The position numbers and the translations under genes were made by a program. A DNA stretch of 64,000 nucleotides from assembly GCA_035561515.1 (NCBI GenBank), contig DATMXP010000047.1, positions 23,824 through 87,823 on the forward strand, written 5' to 3'. Source of the stretch: Terriglobales bacterium. Its GTDB lineage: Bacteria; Acidobacteriota; Terriglobia; Terriglobales; Acidobacteriaceae. Shown here in pieces: positions 25,932 through 33,991 of this stretch (its first letter is position 1; each line of letters starts with the position of its first letter). A model generated the notes under the pieces. It was not told the origin of the DNA, did no database searches, and was given only the letters and a program-made list of their open reading frames with translations.

Positions 25932-26753
25932 ATGAGCAATGGTGAGAACCCGGTCGATCACGGCCTGCTCTTCTTCTACGTTTGCTTTGCGAAGTTCATG
26001 GGCATTGAGTGCCCGTTCCAAGACTTGAAATCTCAAAGCGAAGCGCAGGCCACCCAGTTTGTCAGCAAAATCGACCAGCGCACCACACCGGTTGATCTCC
26101 GGCGATTCCTCCAGCAGGAAACGAAGCTAGGCGAGCCCGTCCTACGCCTTTTGGCGAAACACTTTCTTCACCAGCACGCTTCGGACAAGCTCTTCCTTGT
26201 GGTTGCCGAATACCTGTATACGGCATCACCCGAGTGGTTCCACAGCCAGGCGACCGTCTCGATGGCGGAGGTGGCCGAGGTTCTGGAGCCGGTTCTTGGA
26301 CAAGCAGGCGAGCTGCCCGCCTGGACACCGGAGTTGGAGAAGCTGATCGAGGAGCTATCGGCGTATGAACATCTCCACGACCTTGCACGTTTCGACCTTT
26401 TCGACCGCGGCCGCAAACTGAAAGCCAGAGTTTCCGCCGCGGGCATGAACACCATGGGCCTGGTGACGTTTGCGCGTTTCAACTATCTGCTTCGAAAAAC
26501 GTTCAGCCGCTTATGGGACGCCGAAGTGTGGTGGATTGAGCAGGCGCTGATCGAGTTGGAATCCCGGGCGGAGTTCTTTATCGATTGCAGCGAGATCGGG
26601 CTCTCCCCGATCGTGCCGACGAACGAGCTGTTCGAAATGGTATGCGAGTGGAAGCGTCCCTCGTTCAACGATTACGCAAACGACGTCACATATCAGAAGG
26701 TGCAGAAGATCCGGCAAATTTTGGAAACAGCGCTTCTGCCGGAACCGGCTTAG
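25932..26753 (+). CDS. Cytoplasmic protein of unknown function
   Basis: A protein of 273 residues from ATG 25932. GAGG at 25921-25924 supports this start over the GTG six bases earlier. There is no signal peptide and no membrane segment. It is rich in helix-forming residues throughout (FLQQETKLGEPVLRLLAKHFL, ELEKLIEELSAYEHLHDLARF). I do not recognise a domain or a catalytic motif. Its stop overlaps by four bases the stop of the PilZ gene on the other strand. Composition is normal for the window, so recent transfer is unlikely. Confidence 0.7.
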   Translation: MSNGENPVDHGLLFFYVCFAKFMGIECPFQDLKSQSEAQATQFVSKIDQRTTPVDLRRFLQQETKLGEPVLRLLAKHFLHQHASDKLFLVVAEYLYTASPEWFHSQATVSMAEVAEVLEPVLGQAGELPAWTPELEKLIEELSAYEHLHDLARFDLFDRGRKLKARVSAAGMNTMGLVTFARFNYLLRKTFSRLWDAEVWWIEQALIELESRAEFFIDCSEIGLSPIVPTNELFEMVCEWKRPSFNDYANDVTYQKVQKIRQILETALLPEPA

Positions 26754-27430
26754 GAAAGCGCTTCCAGCCGCATACCCAGCCACTCGCAGAGCTTTTCACG
26801 GTTCGACGTAGAAACGGACTCAAAGCGGAGTCCGGCCCGGCCCATCGCGTCTTTCCAGACAACAATCGCGCGCAGGTCGAACTCTGGTTGCACCCCTGGA
26901 AGCGAAAAGCGAGCCTTCACCAGCCCGTTGATCTGAAGCTCTCGCTCGGACTTAAGCGCCATCCCGCCTTCGCTGATATTCATGGCAGTCGCGCGAATGA
27001 GCGTCGTCTCGTCGGGGCTGATCTCGACCGTGGTGTCCAACGGGCAGCGAAAATAGCGGCGGCGCTCCTGCATGATGAGGCCGTAAGCGGCGCGAAGACT
27101 GCTGCGCGCACTCTCCAGCGTTATCGGTTTTTGCAGTGCCAAATTAGCGCCACGGTCAAACGCGGCCGGCAAACCCATGTCGCTCGATACGATCGCGAAC
27201 GTTAACGACCGCACGTTGCTAGGTGATTTGCGGATGGACTCCAGGAAGTCCGGCGCGCCTTGCACATCGCAATCAACGATGAGTGCGTCAAATTTGTGGT
27301 CCCGAATGTCCTCGGACGCCCAGGAAGCGCTCGAATATAGCTCCACACCAATGCCCAGATCCTGAAGTGCCTGTTGGAACACTTCGGTTAAGTCTTGGTC
27401 TTCGGTGAGTAACAACGAGCGGACGTCCAT
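26750..27430 (-). CDS. Receiver-like plus PilZ domain protein (c-di-GMP responsive)
   Basis: A protein of 226 residues. Residues 1-118 resemble a response-regulator receiver: an acidic pocket TEDQ (9-12), a possible phospho-acceptor D53 in LIVDCD and a lysine in ALQKPI. Residues ~120-220 are a PilZ domain with the c-di-GMP motif in two parts: RRRYFR (~121-126) and NISEGGMAL. It probably couples a phosphorylation or protein signal to c-di-GMP. No histidine kinase or flagellar gene is adjacent, so the output is unknown. Acidobacteria carry many such PilZ regulators, often linked to motility, type IV pili or exopolysaccharide. Confidence 0.85.
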   Translation of the reverse strand: MDVRSLLLTEDQDLTEVFQQALQDLGIGVELYSSASWASEDIRDHKFDALIVDCDVQGAPDFLESIRKSPSNVRSLTFAIVSSDMGLPAAFDRGANLALQKPITLESARSSLRAAYGLIMQERRRYFRCPLDTTVEISPDETTLIRATAMNISEGGMALKSERELQINGLVKARFSLPGVQPEFDLRAIVVWKDAMGRAGLRFESVSTSNREKLCEWLGMRLEALS

Positions 27431-27544
27431 TGCTTTGAATAGTAGCTCAATTTGACGATAACTGCCTGAGTACTAAAGTGAGGATGCGAAATCCGAAACA
27501 TGCCCATGGAGAACGAATTCCGTCCAGCACGCTACAATACGAAT

Positions 27545-28000
27545 ATGGTGAGAAGGATGCTGTTCCTCTTCGTCGCCTTGCTTGCGGTGGGCTACCTGCC
27601 CGCTCAGCAGGCGAAAACGCCACCTCAACCGCCAAAACCCGAAGTGCCTGTGATTTCCGGCGACTTGGGAGAGTGCTCCGCCGCGATCCGAGTTACCGAT
27701 TCACGCCAGAAGCCGGTTTCTAACGCAAAGGTTGCCATCGAGATTCGATACGGGTTCGCGGGATTTCGCAGAACGACCCTGGAAATTTACACGAATTCCG
27801 ATGGGCGGGCGTTGGTGAAAGGCCTGCCCGAAAACCCGCGTACCCCGCTAACCTTTGAGGTCTCCTACCAGGGACGCACCACCGCGCTCGTGGTGGATAC
27901 AGAGCGCCGTTGCCAAGGCGAATACACGTCGGTGCTGCCGGATCGTCCGCGTCCGGTCGAGAAGGAATCCGAACCGGAAGAATCCAGCGACTCGGAATAG
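27545..28000 (+). CDS. Secreted Ig-fold protein (carboxypeptidase-regulatory-like)
   Basis: A protein of 151 residues from ATG 27545 (MVRRMLFLFVALL). The hexamer TACAAT lies six bases upstream, and there is no Shine-Dalgarno, so translation is probably leaderless. An in-frame ATG at 27500 would spoil the signal peptide. The signal peptide ends near YLPAQ. A proline-rich linker (PPQPPKPEVP) leads to one beta-sandwich domain (residues ~45-125: AIRVTDSRQKPVSNAKV, TNSDGRALVKGLP), resembling CNA-B/carboxypeptidase-regulatory folds. The tail is acidic. Two cysteines could form a disulfide. Function unknown, cell-surface location likely. Confidence 0.65.
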   Translation: MVRRMLFLFVALLAVGYLPAQQAKTPPQPPKPEVPVISGDLGECSAAIRVTDSRQKPVSNAKVAIEIRYGFAGFRRTTLEIYTNSDGRALVKGLPENPRTPLTFEVSYQGRTTALVVDTERRCQGEYTSVLPDRPRPVEKESEPEESSDSE

Positions 28001-28029
28001 GAGCAGGCGGGGCGGCCTACTCCTGTTCT

Positions 28030-28512
28030 TCAGGCCATGGTACGAATCGGTCGCAGAGCGAATCGTCCCACGATGGGATTCACCACGCGCTCGAAATCCT
28101 CGTACTTCATGCGTGCCAGCTCGTTATGAGTGCCCGCGTTAAAGGAGATTTCCTTATCTTCCGCCAGCCGCTCTTCCACGTATACCGGCACGCCGTAGAG
28201 ATTGCCGAAGGGTGGCATCGCGCCTAAATCGCAATCGGGAAACCTCATTTCGAAATCGGTTTCCGCCGCCAGGCAGACTGATTTCGCCCCGCTCAGTCGT
28301 TTCATCGCCGCCAGGTCCAGTTGGCACGAAGCCGGCAACACCGCCATGGCGAGCTGAGTATCCAGCTTCACCATAACTGTTTTTGCCATTTCATTGCCGG
28401 AGACGTGTGCGTAGGCTGCCGTCCCTTGGGCCGTGTATGACGTTGGGTGGACGATGGTTGAGTAGTAGATATGGTTGGTGTCGAGGAATTCTTTGACTCT
28501 GCTCGCTCGCAT
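28030..28512 (-). CDS. YbaK/ProX-family aminoacyl-tRNA deacylase-like protein
   Basis: A protein of 160 residues from ATG 28512, with GGGGAG five bases upstream. The fold is recognisable from RVKEFLDTNHIYYSTIVHP at the start, AKTVMVKLD (the conserved lysine in the editing site) and the central GAMPPFGNLYG loop. Family members remove wrongly attached amino acids from tRNA (YbaK for Cys-tRNAPro, ProX for Ala-tRNAPro). The GxxPPFG loop is typical of the YbaK-domain group that is often annotated only as deacylase, so substrate assignment stays open. Free-standing, with asnA upstream on the same strand. Confidence 0.8.
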   Translation of the reverse strand: MRASRVKEFLDTNHIYYSTIVHPTSYTAQGTAAYAHVSGNEMAKTVMVKLDTQLAMAVLPASCQLDLAAMKRLSGAKSVCLAAETDFEMRFPDCDLGAMPPFGNLYGVPVYVEERLAEDKEISFNAGTHNELARMKYEDFERVVNPIVGRFALRPIRTMA

Positions 28513-28621
28513 ATTACTCCCCCTTCGGGTTTCGGGAGTGCCGGGTCGGCCGAAGCGGGAGATACGATGATATGGCTGATACATCGTGTCTCTTCGAACT
28601 CCGGCCCAGACGGGAAGCAGT

Positions 28622-29770
28622 TCACTCCAGTACGAAGATGTTCTTCTTCGCGCACATTTCCTTCAGGATCTTCGGCCACACCGTCACGCTGACCTCCCCT
28701 AAATGCGCCTTGCGCAACAGGAGCATGAGCGTGCGCGACTGGCCGATTCCGCCTCCGATCGAAAGCGGGATAAGGTTGTTGATAATCGCCTGGTGGTACG
28801 GGAATTTCAGGTTATCCAGCAGGTTTGTCATTTCGAGCTGCTTGCGAAGCGTGTCGGCAGTCACGCGGATGCCCATCGACGAAAGCCTGTGTCGACGATG
28901 CGTAACGGGGTTCCACACCAGGATGTCACCATTGAGACCGTGCGTTTCCTTGCCGCTTTCGGCGCTGGTATCGGTGATCCAGTCGTCGTAATCGGCCGCG
29001 CGGTTCTCGTGTGGATAGCCGTCCTTCAATGGCCAGCCGATGCCGATGATGAAGATTGCCGGCGCATATTCGCGGAGGACCCTGGTCTCGCGCTCTTTCC
29101 GCGGAAGGCCGGGATACATCTCCAGGATGTCTTCGGCATGCAGGAAGGTCAGCTCGTCGGGCAGGTTCGGATAGCGAGGGTCTCTGAGCTGCGGGAACAT
29201 CTCCTGCGCGAACTGCTCCGCGCTCGTGATCACTTTCCAAAGGCGGCGCACCACGAGTTCCAGGAAACGCAAACTTCTCTGATCGGATGAGATCGCGCGC
29301 TCCCAATCCCACTGGTCTACGCAGCAGGAATGGTCGTGATCAAGGAAGTAGTCCTTCCGGACCGCTCGCATATCCGTGCAGATGCCCTCTCCCAAACCGC
29401 ATTTGAACTGCTTCAATGCCGCCCTCTTCCACTTGGTCGCGGCCTGTACGACCTGGGCATCGATGGAATTCTTGCCATGGTCGTTTGCAATATGGAACTG
29501 AATGGGCGTGTGCGACCCGTCGCGGTCGAGCATGTCGTTGATGCCGGACTCGACATCCACGATTAAGGGCACCTGAACCATCAACAGGTTCAGTTCCCGG
29601 CAGAGGTTGTCTTCGATATAGCGGCGCAGGTGATGAATCGCTTCCTGCGTCTCGCGGATATTCAAGATGGATTTGTAATCCCTGGGCAGTACCTTTTCCA
29701 GCTCGGCGTAGTCCGCAATGTCTGTGCCGGCTAGATCGGGTTTTTTCTCGAGAACGGCGGTGGTTGACAT
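28622..29770 (-). CDS. asnA: Aspartate-ammonia ligase (asparagine synthetase A)
   Basis: A protein of 382 residues from ATG 29770, with AAGGAG nine bases upstream. It makes asparagine from aspartate, ammonia and ATP, and is structurally a class II aminoacyl-tRNA synthetase relative. Long conserved segments are visible: AATKWKRAALKQF, VDQWDWERAI, DYDDWITD, HGLNGDILVWNPV, LSSMGIRV and GGGIGQSR. An N-terminal extension of about 40 residues makes it longer than the roughly 330-residue Escherichia coli enzyme. Divergent from the cyclase gene across about 235 bases. Confidence 0.95.
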   Translation of the reverse strand: MSTTAVLEKKPDLAGTDIADYAELEKVLPRDYKSILNIRETQEAIHHLRRYIEDNLCRELNLLMVQVPLIVDVESGINDMLDRDGSHTPIQFHIANDHGKNSIDAQVVQAATKWKRAALKQFKCGLGEGICTDMRAVRKDYFLDHDHSCCVDQWDWERAISSDQRSLRFLELVVRRLWKVITSAEQFAQEMFPQLRDPRYPNLPDELTFLHAEDILEMYPGLPRKERETRVLREYAPAIFIIGIGWPLKDGYPHENRAADYDDWITDTSAESGKETHGLNGDILVWNPVTHRRHRLSSMGIRVTADTLRKQLEMTNLLDNLKFPYHQAIINNLIPLSIGGGIGQSRTLMLLLRKAHLGEVSVTVWPKILKEMCAKKNIFVLE

Positions 29771-30005
29771 GCTGGACGCTCCTTGGGAACAAGGCCTGTT
29801 CCACATTGAGCGGCTCCGGCGGGTGAGCCGTTACGAGGCAAGCAAACCACACGGCCTGAATGGACGCAGTTACACGGGTCACGTGATGTTGTGCCGAGAG
29901 GCGCACGGAGGAGTGAGCATCGCGGGCAAAAGACAGAAGGGGGCGCCATTCGGACGAAAAGTCTCTACAGTTCCGCGAGAACGCGATACTCTGGATGGCA
30001 GGCTC

Positions 30006-30656
30006 ATGATAATCGATCTGTCCCACCGGCTTGAAGACGGAATGCCAGCGTATCCCGGCCTGCCAACGCCGAGATTCAAGAAGTTCATGTCGCACGACCA
30101 ACCTGCCCAGCAAACTCAATATGCTGAGGGCACCAGCTTCGAAATTGCCCAGTACGAGTTCGGCGGCAACACTGGCACCTATGTTGACGCGCCTTTTCAC
30201 CGGCATCGCACGGGAGATGACTTCGGGCGTTTGCCACTGAGCAAACTGGTGAACCTCCCCGGAGTGCTTGTGCGCACGAACGGCGACGGCCCGATTGGGG
30301 CTGAGTACTTCCGCAACATCGACGTGGACGCCAAGGCCGTTCTGATTCGAACTGACTGGTCAAAGCGGTGGGGGAAGGACTACTTCAAGTCCGGGCCGTA
30401 CGTTACGGCTGATGCCTGCGATGTTCTGGTGCAAGGTGGTGCGACGCTGGTGGGCATCGATTGCGCGAATATCGACAACATGCAGGATCCCGCGCGTCCG
30501 GCCCACACTATCCTGTTGGCCGCCGGCATTCCGATCGTGGAGCACCTGCGCTCGCTCGACAAGCTTTGCAGCAAAAACTTCCGGTTCTTTGCTGCTCCTC
30601 CGGCCATTGCCGGTGGAACATCGTTTCCCGTGCGGGCTTTCGCGATTTGCGAGTGA
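30006..30656 (+). CDS. Cyclase-family hydrolase (kynurenine-formamidase fold) with altered metal motif
   Basis: A protein of 216 residues from ATG 30006 (MIIDLSHRLEDGMPAYPG). The longer open frame covers the divergent promoter region. The swivelling beta/alpha/beta fold is marked by IDLSH and GIDCANID. The usual metal-binding signature is H-x-G-T-H-x-D-x-P-x-H. Here it reads N-T-G-T-Y-V-D-A-P-F-H, so the first two histidines are Asn and Tyr while the Asp and last His remain. I recall a subfamily with this NTGTY form, so it may be a distinct activity rather than a dead enzyme. Followed 42 bases later by a cupin gene. Confidence 0.8.
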   Translation: MIIDLSHRLEDGMPAYPGLPTPRFKKFMSHDQPAQQTQYAEGTSFEIAQYEFGGNTGTYVDAPFHRHRTGDDFGRLPLSKLVNLPGVLVRTNGDGPIGAEYFRNIDVDAKAVLIRTDWSKRWGKDYFKSGPYVTADACDVLVQGGATLVGIDCANIDNMQDPARPAHTILLAAGIPIVEHLRSLDKLCSKNFRFFAAPPAIAGGTSFPVRAFAICE

Positions 30657-30698
30657 TTTTCTTCGCGTCCGCCGGGTCTATAGCGTCATCTGATTCGT

Positions 30699-31070
30699 AT
30701 GGAAAAGGTGAATATCGCGCAGAAGCTGTCGCTGTTTTCCGACTATTACTCCCCCAAGGTTGTCGGCGAACTGAATGACGCTCACGTGAAGCTGGTGAAG
30801 GTGAAAGGCGAGTTTGTCTGGCACCACCACGACCGTGAAGACGAGATGTTCTTCATCATCAAGGGCTCGCTCCGGATGAAGTACTTTGACGGCGACAACG
30901 AGCGCGAAACCGTGGTGAACGAGGGCGAGTTCATCATTGTGCCGCGCGGCGTGGAACACAAACCTGTGGCCGACGACGAAGTTCACATTATGCTGCTGGA
31001 GCCGAAGTCGACCCTGAACACGGGCAATGTGAAGAACGAGCGCACGGTGGAAGAGTTACAGAGGATCTAG
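30699..31070 (+). CDS. Cupin-domain protein
   Basis: A protein of 123 residues. A single cupin barrel has motif 1 in WHHHDREDEMFFIIKG (HxH and the downstream Glu) and motif 2 in IIVPRGVEHKP (the third His). The four residues form a normal metal site. Small stand-alone cupins act as isomerases, dioxygenases or sugar/metabolite binders, and the sequence does not decide. It is probably co-transcribed with the cyclase-family gene 42 bases upstream, suggesting a two-step small-molecule pathway. The stop codon lies inside a 16-bp tandem duplication. Confidence 0.85.
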   Translation: MEKVNIAQKLSLFSDYYSPKVVGELNDAHVKLVKVKGEFVWHHHDREDEMFFIIKGSLRMKYFDGDNERETVVNEGEFIIVPRGVEHKPVADDEVHIMLLEPKSTLNTGNVKNERTVEELQRI

Positions 31071-31098
31071 TCAGCTTCAATTCTAGTCAGCTTCAATT
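31067..31098. repeat. Perfect 16-bp tandem duplication across two convergent stop codons
   Basis: CTAGTCAGCTTCAATT is repeated exactly (31067-31082, 31083-31098). The first copy contains the TAG stop of the cupin gene. The second contains the TAG stop of the minus-strand gene. Confidence 0.9.
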
Positions 31099-32261
31099 AC
31101 GAACGCGTTGCCGCGTCCGCGTTCCCTGCCGTCGGATGGGGAATTCACAATCTGCACCGATTTTGCATTGGAGTCGCCGGCGATCGCCATCACGCTGGAT
31201 CCGCCGCCATCGGTGTTCATGGCGACCTGGCAACCGAGTTCCACCATCAGGTCGGCGAGTTCTTCCAGGTTCATGCCGACGCTCAGCTTCGGCTGGCGTC
31301 CGTCCACTACGGTGAAAATCACTTCTTGCTGGTTGTAGCAGACGGCGGTTCGCGGATGCCGCTTCCGGAGATTCTCCCCGGGCTCACCTTCGACTGACCT
31401 TTTTCCATCACGCACTAGAACCGGGAATCCGCCAATGGCGTGGTGTACGGGTCTTCCCTCTACTGTCGCCGTGATCTTCACTTTGACGCGATCGTTCCGC
31501 CGGATCTTCGCCAACGTTGTGTCCTTCGGCAGAACGACAGTGAGTGCGTCTCTCGGAACCAGAGTGTCAGTTCTGGCGTCGTTTAAGCTCGTCACTCGGC
31601 CAGCAATCTCGCGATCTATCGGAAGCGGTCCTGTCACGGAAAGTCGCCCGACAACGAACGACTGCACCGGAATTCCGGTGGTTAGTTGTGATCGAAACTC
31701 GCTGGTCAGCAGCAACCCTGCTTCCGGGCGGCCCAGTGGTTTGTTCATGTTCGCAAGCTGGAACTTTGCGTGACCTGCCCGTACTCTGACGTCGAACTTA
31801 GGCAGCCCAATTACCGGCTCTCCGTTTTTGGCGAGTGCGATAACCGGCCACTTCCCATTTGCGCCGGTCCAGATATGTCCATCTACAACCGACAAGCCGA
31901 TGGAGACACCCATGTTGCCTGGGGTTGTGAAGTCGTAATCACCGTTGACTACGGCAATCACCTTCTTGCCCTGCGCCGTTTCGCGGTTTGCGAGCACCGT
32001 CGGACGTTCGCGGACCATCTGTCCCGATTCATTCCGGGCGGCAACGGCCCGAATGTGCGCCTTCGAATTGCGCTTCACTCGCAGCACGTGAATAGACCAC
32101 GGCTCGCCCTGTGGTGTTGAGCGGCAGAGTTGCCGATAAGTAACATCCGCCGCGAGCGTCCGTTCGGAGGCGACGCAGGTGTGCTCCTGGGCCGGAACTG
32201 CTACCTGTGTGTAAACGGATAAGGGAAAGAGGAGGAGAGCAAACGAAAGGAATCGTCTCAT
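31083..32261 (-). CDS. Secreted phosphodiester glycosidase-like protein (NAGPA domain)
   Basis: A protein of 392 residues with a signal peptide (MRRFLSFALLLFPLSVYTQ). The C-terminal two thirds match the NAGPA/DUF2233 fold: VNGDYDF, HPRTAVCYN, VVDGRQPKLSVGMNLEELAD, MNTDGGGSSVM and NSPSDGRERGRGNAF. The human relative uncovers mannose-6-phosphate. Bacterial members cleave phosphodiester-linked sugars in cell walls or act on exopolysaccharide. The start overlaps the stop of the mog gene by ATGA, so it is translationally coupled as the last gene of the molybdenum-cofactor operon, although no functional link is evident. Confidence 0.85.
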   Translation of the reverse strand: MRRFLSFALLLFPLSVYTQVAVPAQEHTCVASERTLAADVTYRQLCRSTPQGEPWSIHVLRVKRNSKAHIRAVAARNESGQMVRERPTVLANRETAQGKKVIAVVNGDYDFTTPGNMGVSIGLSVVDGHIWTGANGKWPVIALAKNGEPVIGLPKFDVRVRAGHAKFQLANMNKPLGRPEAGLLLTSEFRSQLTTGIPVQSFVVGRLSVTGPLPIDREIAGRVTSLNDARTDTLVPRDALTVVLPKDTTLAKIRRNDRVKVKITATVEGRPVHHAIGGFPVLVRDGKRSVEGEPGENLRKRHPRTAVCYNQQEVIFTVVDGRQPKLSVGMNLEELADLMVELGCQVAMNTDGGGSSVMAIAGDSNAKSVQIVNSPSDGRERGRGNAFVIEAD

Positions 32262-32755
32262 CGTTTTGCAGCCGATGCCTCGCCGTGACCCGTCTTGCCC
32301 TGGAGCAAGTCGATCATGTGCGGCAGCAGATCGAGCACCGCTTCAAGCGACTCGACCGCGCCCTTCGGACTGCCGGGCAAATTCAGGATCAGCGTGTTAC
32401 CACGGGTGCCGCACAGACCGCGGCTCAACGCAGCGAGCGGGGTATGCTTCAGCCCCTGCGCCCGCATCTGCTCGGAAACACCTTCAATGAGTTTCTCGCA
32501 GACCTCCCGCGTAACCTCCGGCGTGATGTCCCGATGTGCGATGCCGGTTCCGCCGCTGGTCACAACCAGGTTGGCGCGGGGCACTGCGTCGAGAATGGCG
32601 TCCTTGATCTGCGCCCGCTCATCCGGAACAATTGCGCTCCCCTGGATGTGAAAGCCGGCAGCGTCGAGCCGGTCTGCAACCGCCGGACCGGAAAGGTCTT
32701 CGCGATCACCGGCAAACGCCGAGTCGCTCACCGTGATTACAATCGCTGTGCGCAT
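32258..32755 (-). CDS. mog: Molybdopterin adenylyltransferase/MoaB-family protein
   Basis: A protein of 165 residues. It has the MoCF fold with TVSDSAFAGDREDLSGP, the nucleotide motif VVTSGGTGIAHRD and the conserved loop NLPGSPKGA. It adenylylates molybdopterin to prepare metal insertion by MoeA. It could equally be called moaB; the two names cover the same fold, and the co-occurrence with moeA suggests the adenylyltransferase role. The gap from the response-regulator gene upstream is three bases, and its stop overlaps the next start. Confidence 0.88.
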   Translation of the reverse strand: MRTAIVITVSDSAFAGDREDLSGPAVADRLDAAGFHIQGSAIVPDERAQIKDAILDAVPRANLVVTSGGTGIAHRDITPEVTREVCEKLIEGVSEQMRAQGLKHTPLAALSRGLCGTRGNTLILNLPGSPKGAVESLEAVLDLLPHMIDLLQGKTGHGEASAAKR

Positions 32756-32758
32756 TCG

Positions 32759-33499
32759 CTATTCTGCCTCTTCCGCGTCGCGGTTCGCTTCATCGAGCAG
32801 CCGCAAGCCTTCCATCAGCAACCCTTGTGTTGATCGCGTCACCGTCTGCTCGCTGCTCTGGCCTTCGAAGTCGATCAGGAAGTTCCCGGCTGTCCAGGTC
32901 AGGACTTTGTACACGGCCTCGTCGCCCTTCAGGTCGCCATAAGTGCCGTGATTGATCTGTCCCTCGGTGAAATAGAGCTCGCAGCGCTCACCGGCATTCG
33001 TCAATTGCAGCGAGCATGTCTTGCGGCCGAGTTCCAGCGACTGCAGCAGATCGATGACGTTCATCTGCGCAAGCGATCCGCGCAGAACCGTCTCGCCGGG
33101 GGCGTCCTTCGCCATCTTCTCCAGGGCGATCTTGTCGAGCACGCGCTTGACGCGCGCCACGGCTTCCTTGACGAAGAACGGCTTCTCGACAATGTCCTCG
33201 ACCGAGTCCTGCATACCGCGTAGTTTCTCCGCGATATCAACACGCGTCGCCAACACGATGACAGGAATTCTCGATGTCGCCGGCTGCGTCTTCAGCTTCT
33301 GCACGAGCTGGCGTCCATCCAAACCGGGCATGTTGTAGTCGGTGATGATCAGGTCAGGCTGACTCTGCTCGGCAGCGGAGAGCGCGTCGTCGCCGTTGTC
33401 AGCAACGGTGACCGGCGCCAGTTCCGCCAGTTCATGACGAAGCAGTCCCATGATCATGGGATTGTCATCCACCAGCAAGATTTTCAGGTTTCCAGCCAT
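32759..33499 (-). CDS. Response regulator with receiver and DUF4388 (PATAN) domains
   Basis: A protein of 246 residues. The receiver (1-122) has the acidic pair D11-D12, phospho-acceptor D54 in IITDYNMPG and the switch lysine in VEKPF. The C-terminal part (~135-235: LRGSLAQMNVIDLLQSLELGRKTCSLQL, GEVYFTEGQI-type core ELYFTEGQINHG, VLTWTAGNF) is DUF4388/PATAN, a protein-interaction domain common in Acidobacteria, Deltaproteobacteria and Deinococcus. It has no DNA-binding output. It sits inside the molybdenum-cofactor operon, three bases from mog and six from moaC, so its expression is tied to cofactor synthesis. No kinase is adjacent. Confidence 0.87.
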   Translation of the reverse strand: MAGNLKILLVDDNPMIMGLLRHELAELAPVTVADNGDDALSAAEQSQPDLIITDYNMPGLDGRQLVQKLKTQPATSRIPVIVLATRVDIAEKLRGMQDSVEDIVEKPFFVKEAVARVKRVLDKIALEKMAKDAPGETVLRGSLAQMNVIDLLQSLELGRKTCSLQLTNAGERCELYFTEGQINHGTYGDLKGDEAVYKVLTWTAGNFLIDFEGQSSEQTVTRSTQGLLMEGLRLLDEANRDAEEAE

Positions 33500-33505
33500 C
33501 GTTGA

Positions 33506-33976
33506 TCAGCGTTTGCGGCGGTAGTCGCCGCTTTTGCCACCGGACTTCTTCTCCAGCACAACCTGCCGGATCTCGATTCCCTTATCGAGCGCCTTGCACA
33601 TGTCATACACCGTGAGGGCGGCGACACTGGCGGCGACCAGGGCTTCCATCTCCACGCCTGTAACCGAGGTGGTCGTTACTTCCGAAGCAATAGCCACGCC
33701 ATCGTCGCATAGCCGCATAGTGACGTCAACGTGCGAAAGCGGCAGCGGATGACACATCGGTATCAGGTCGGAAGTGCGCTTCGCAGCCATGATGCCCGCC
33801 AACCTCGCGACTTCCAGCGGGTCGCCCTTGGGATTCTTCGGCAGTGCCTTCAGTACCGCCGGAGACAACGCTACAAATGCGCTCGCTTCGGCGGTCCGCT
33901 TCGTGACCTTCTTGGCAGACACATCCACCATCGAGGCACGGCCGCTCTTGTCGTAATGGGAAAGCTTTTTCTTCAT
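33506..33976 (-). CDS. moaC: Cyclic pyranopterin monophosphate synthase MoaC
   Basis: A protein of 156 residues. MoaC completes the conversion of the MoaA product to cPMP, the first stable pterin of the molybdenum-cofactor pathway. Conserved motifs are all present: MVDVSAK, MAAKRTSDLIPMCHPLPLSH, VTGVEMEAL and the catalytic segment YDMCKALDKG. The C-terminus is basic (KKSGGKSGDYRRKR). It follows moeA by 15 bases and precedes the response-regulator gene by six. moaA itself is not in the window. Confidence 0.95.
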   Translation of the reverse strand: MKKKLSHYDKSGRASMVDVSAKKVTKRTAEASAFVALSPAVLKALPKNPKGDPLEVARLAGIMAAKRTSDLIPMCHPLPLSHVDVTMRLCDDGVAIASEVTTTSVTGVEMEALVAASVAALTVYDMCKALDKGIEIRQVVLEKKSGGKSGDYRRKR

Positions 33977-33991
33977 GATGATTTCAAACGA

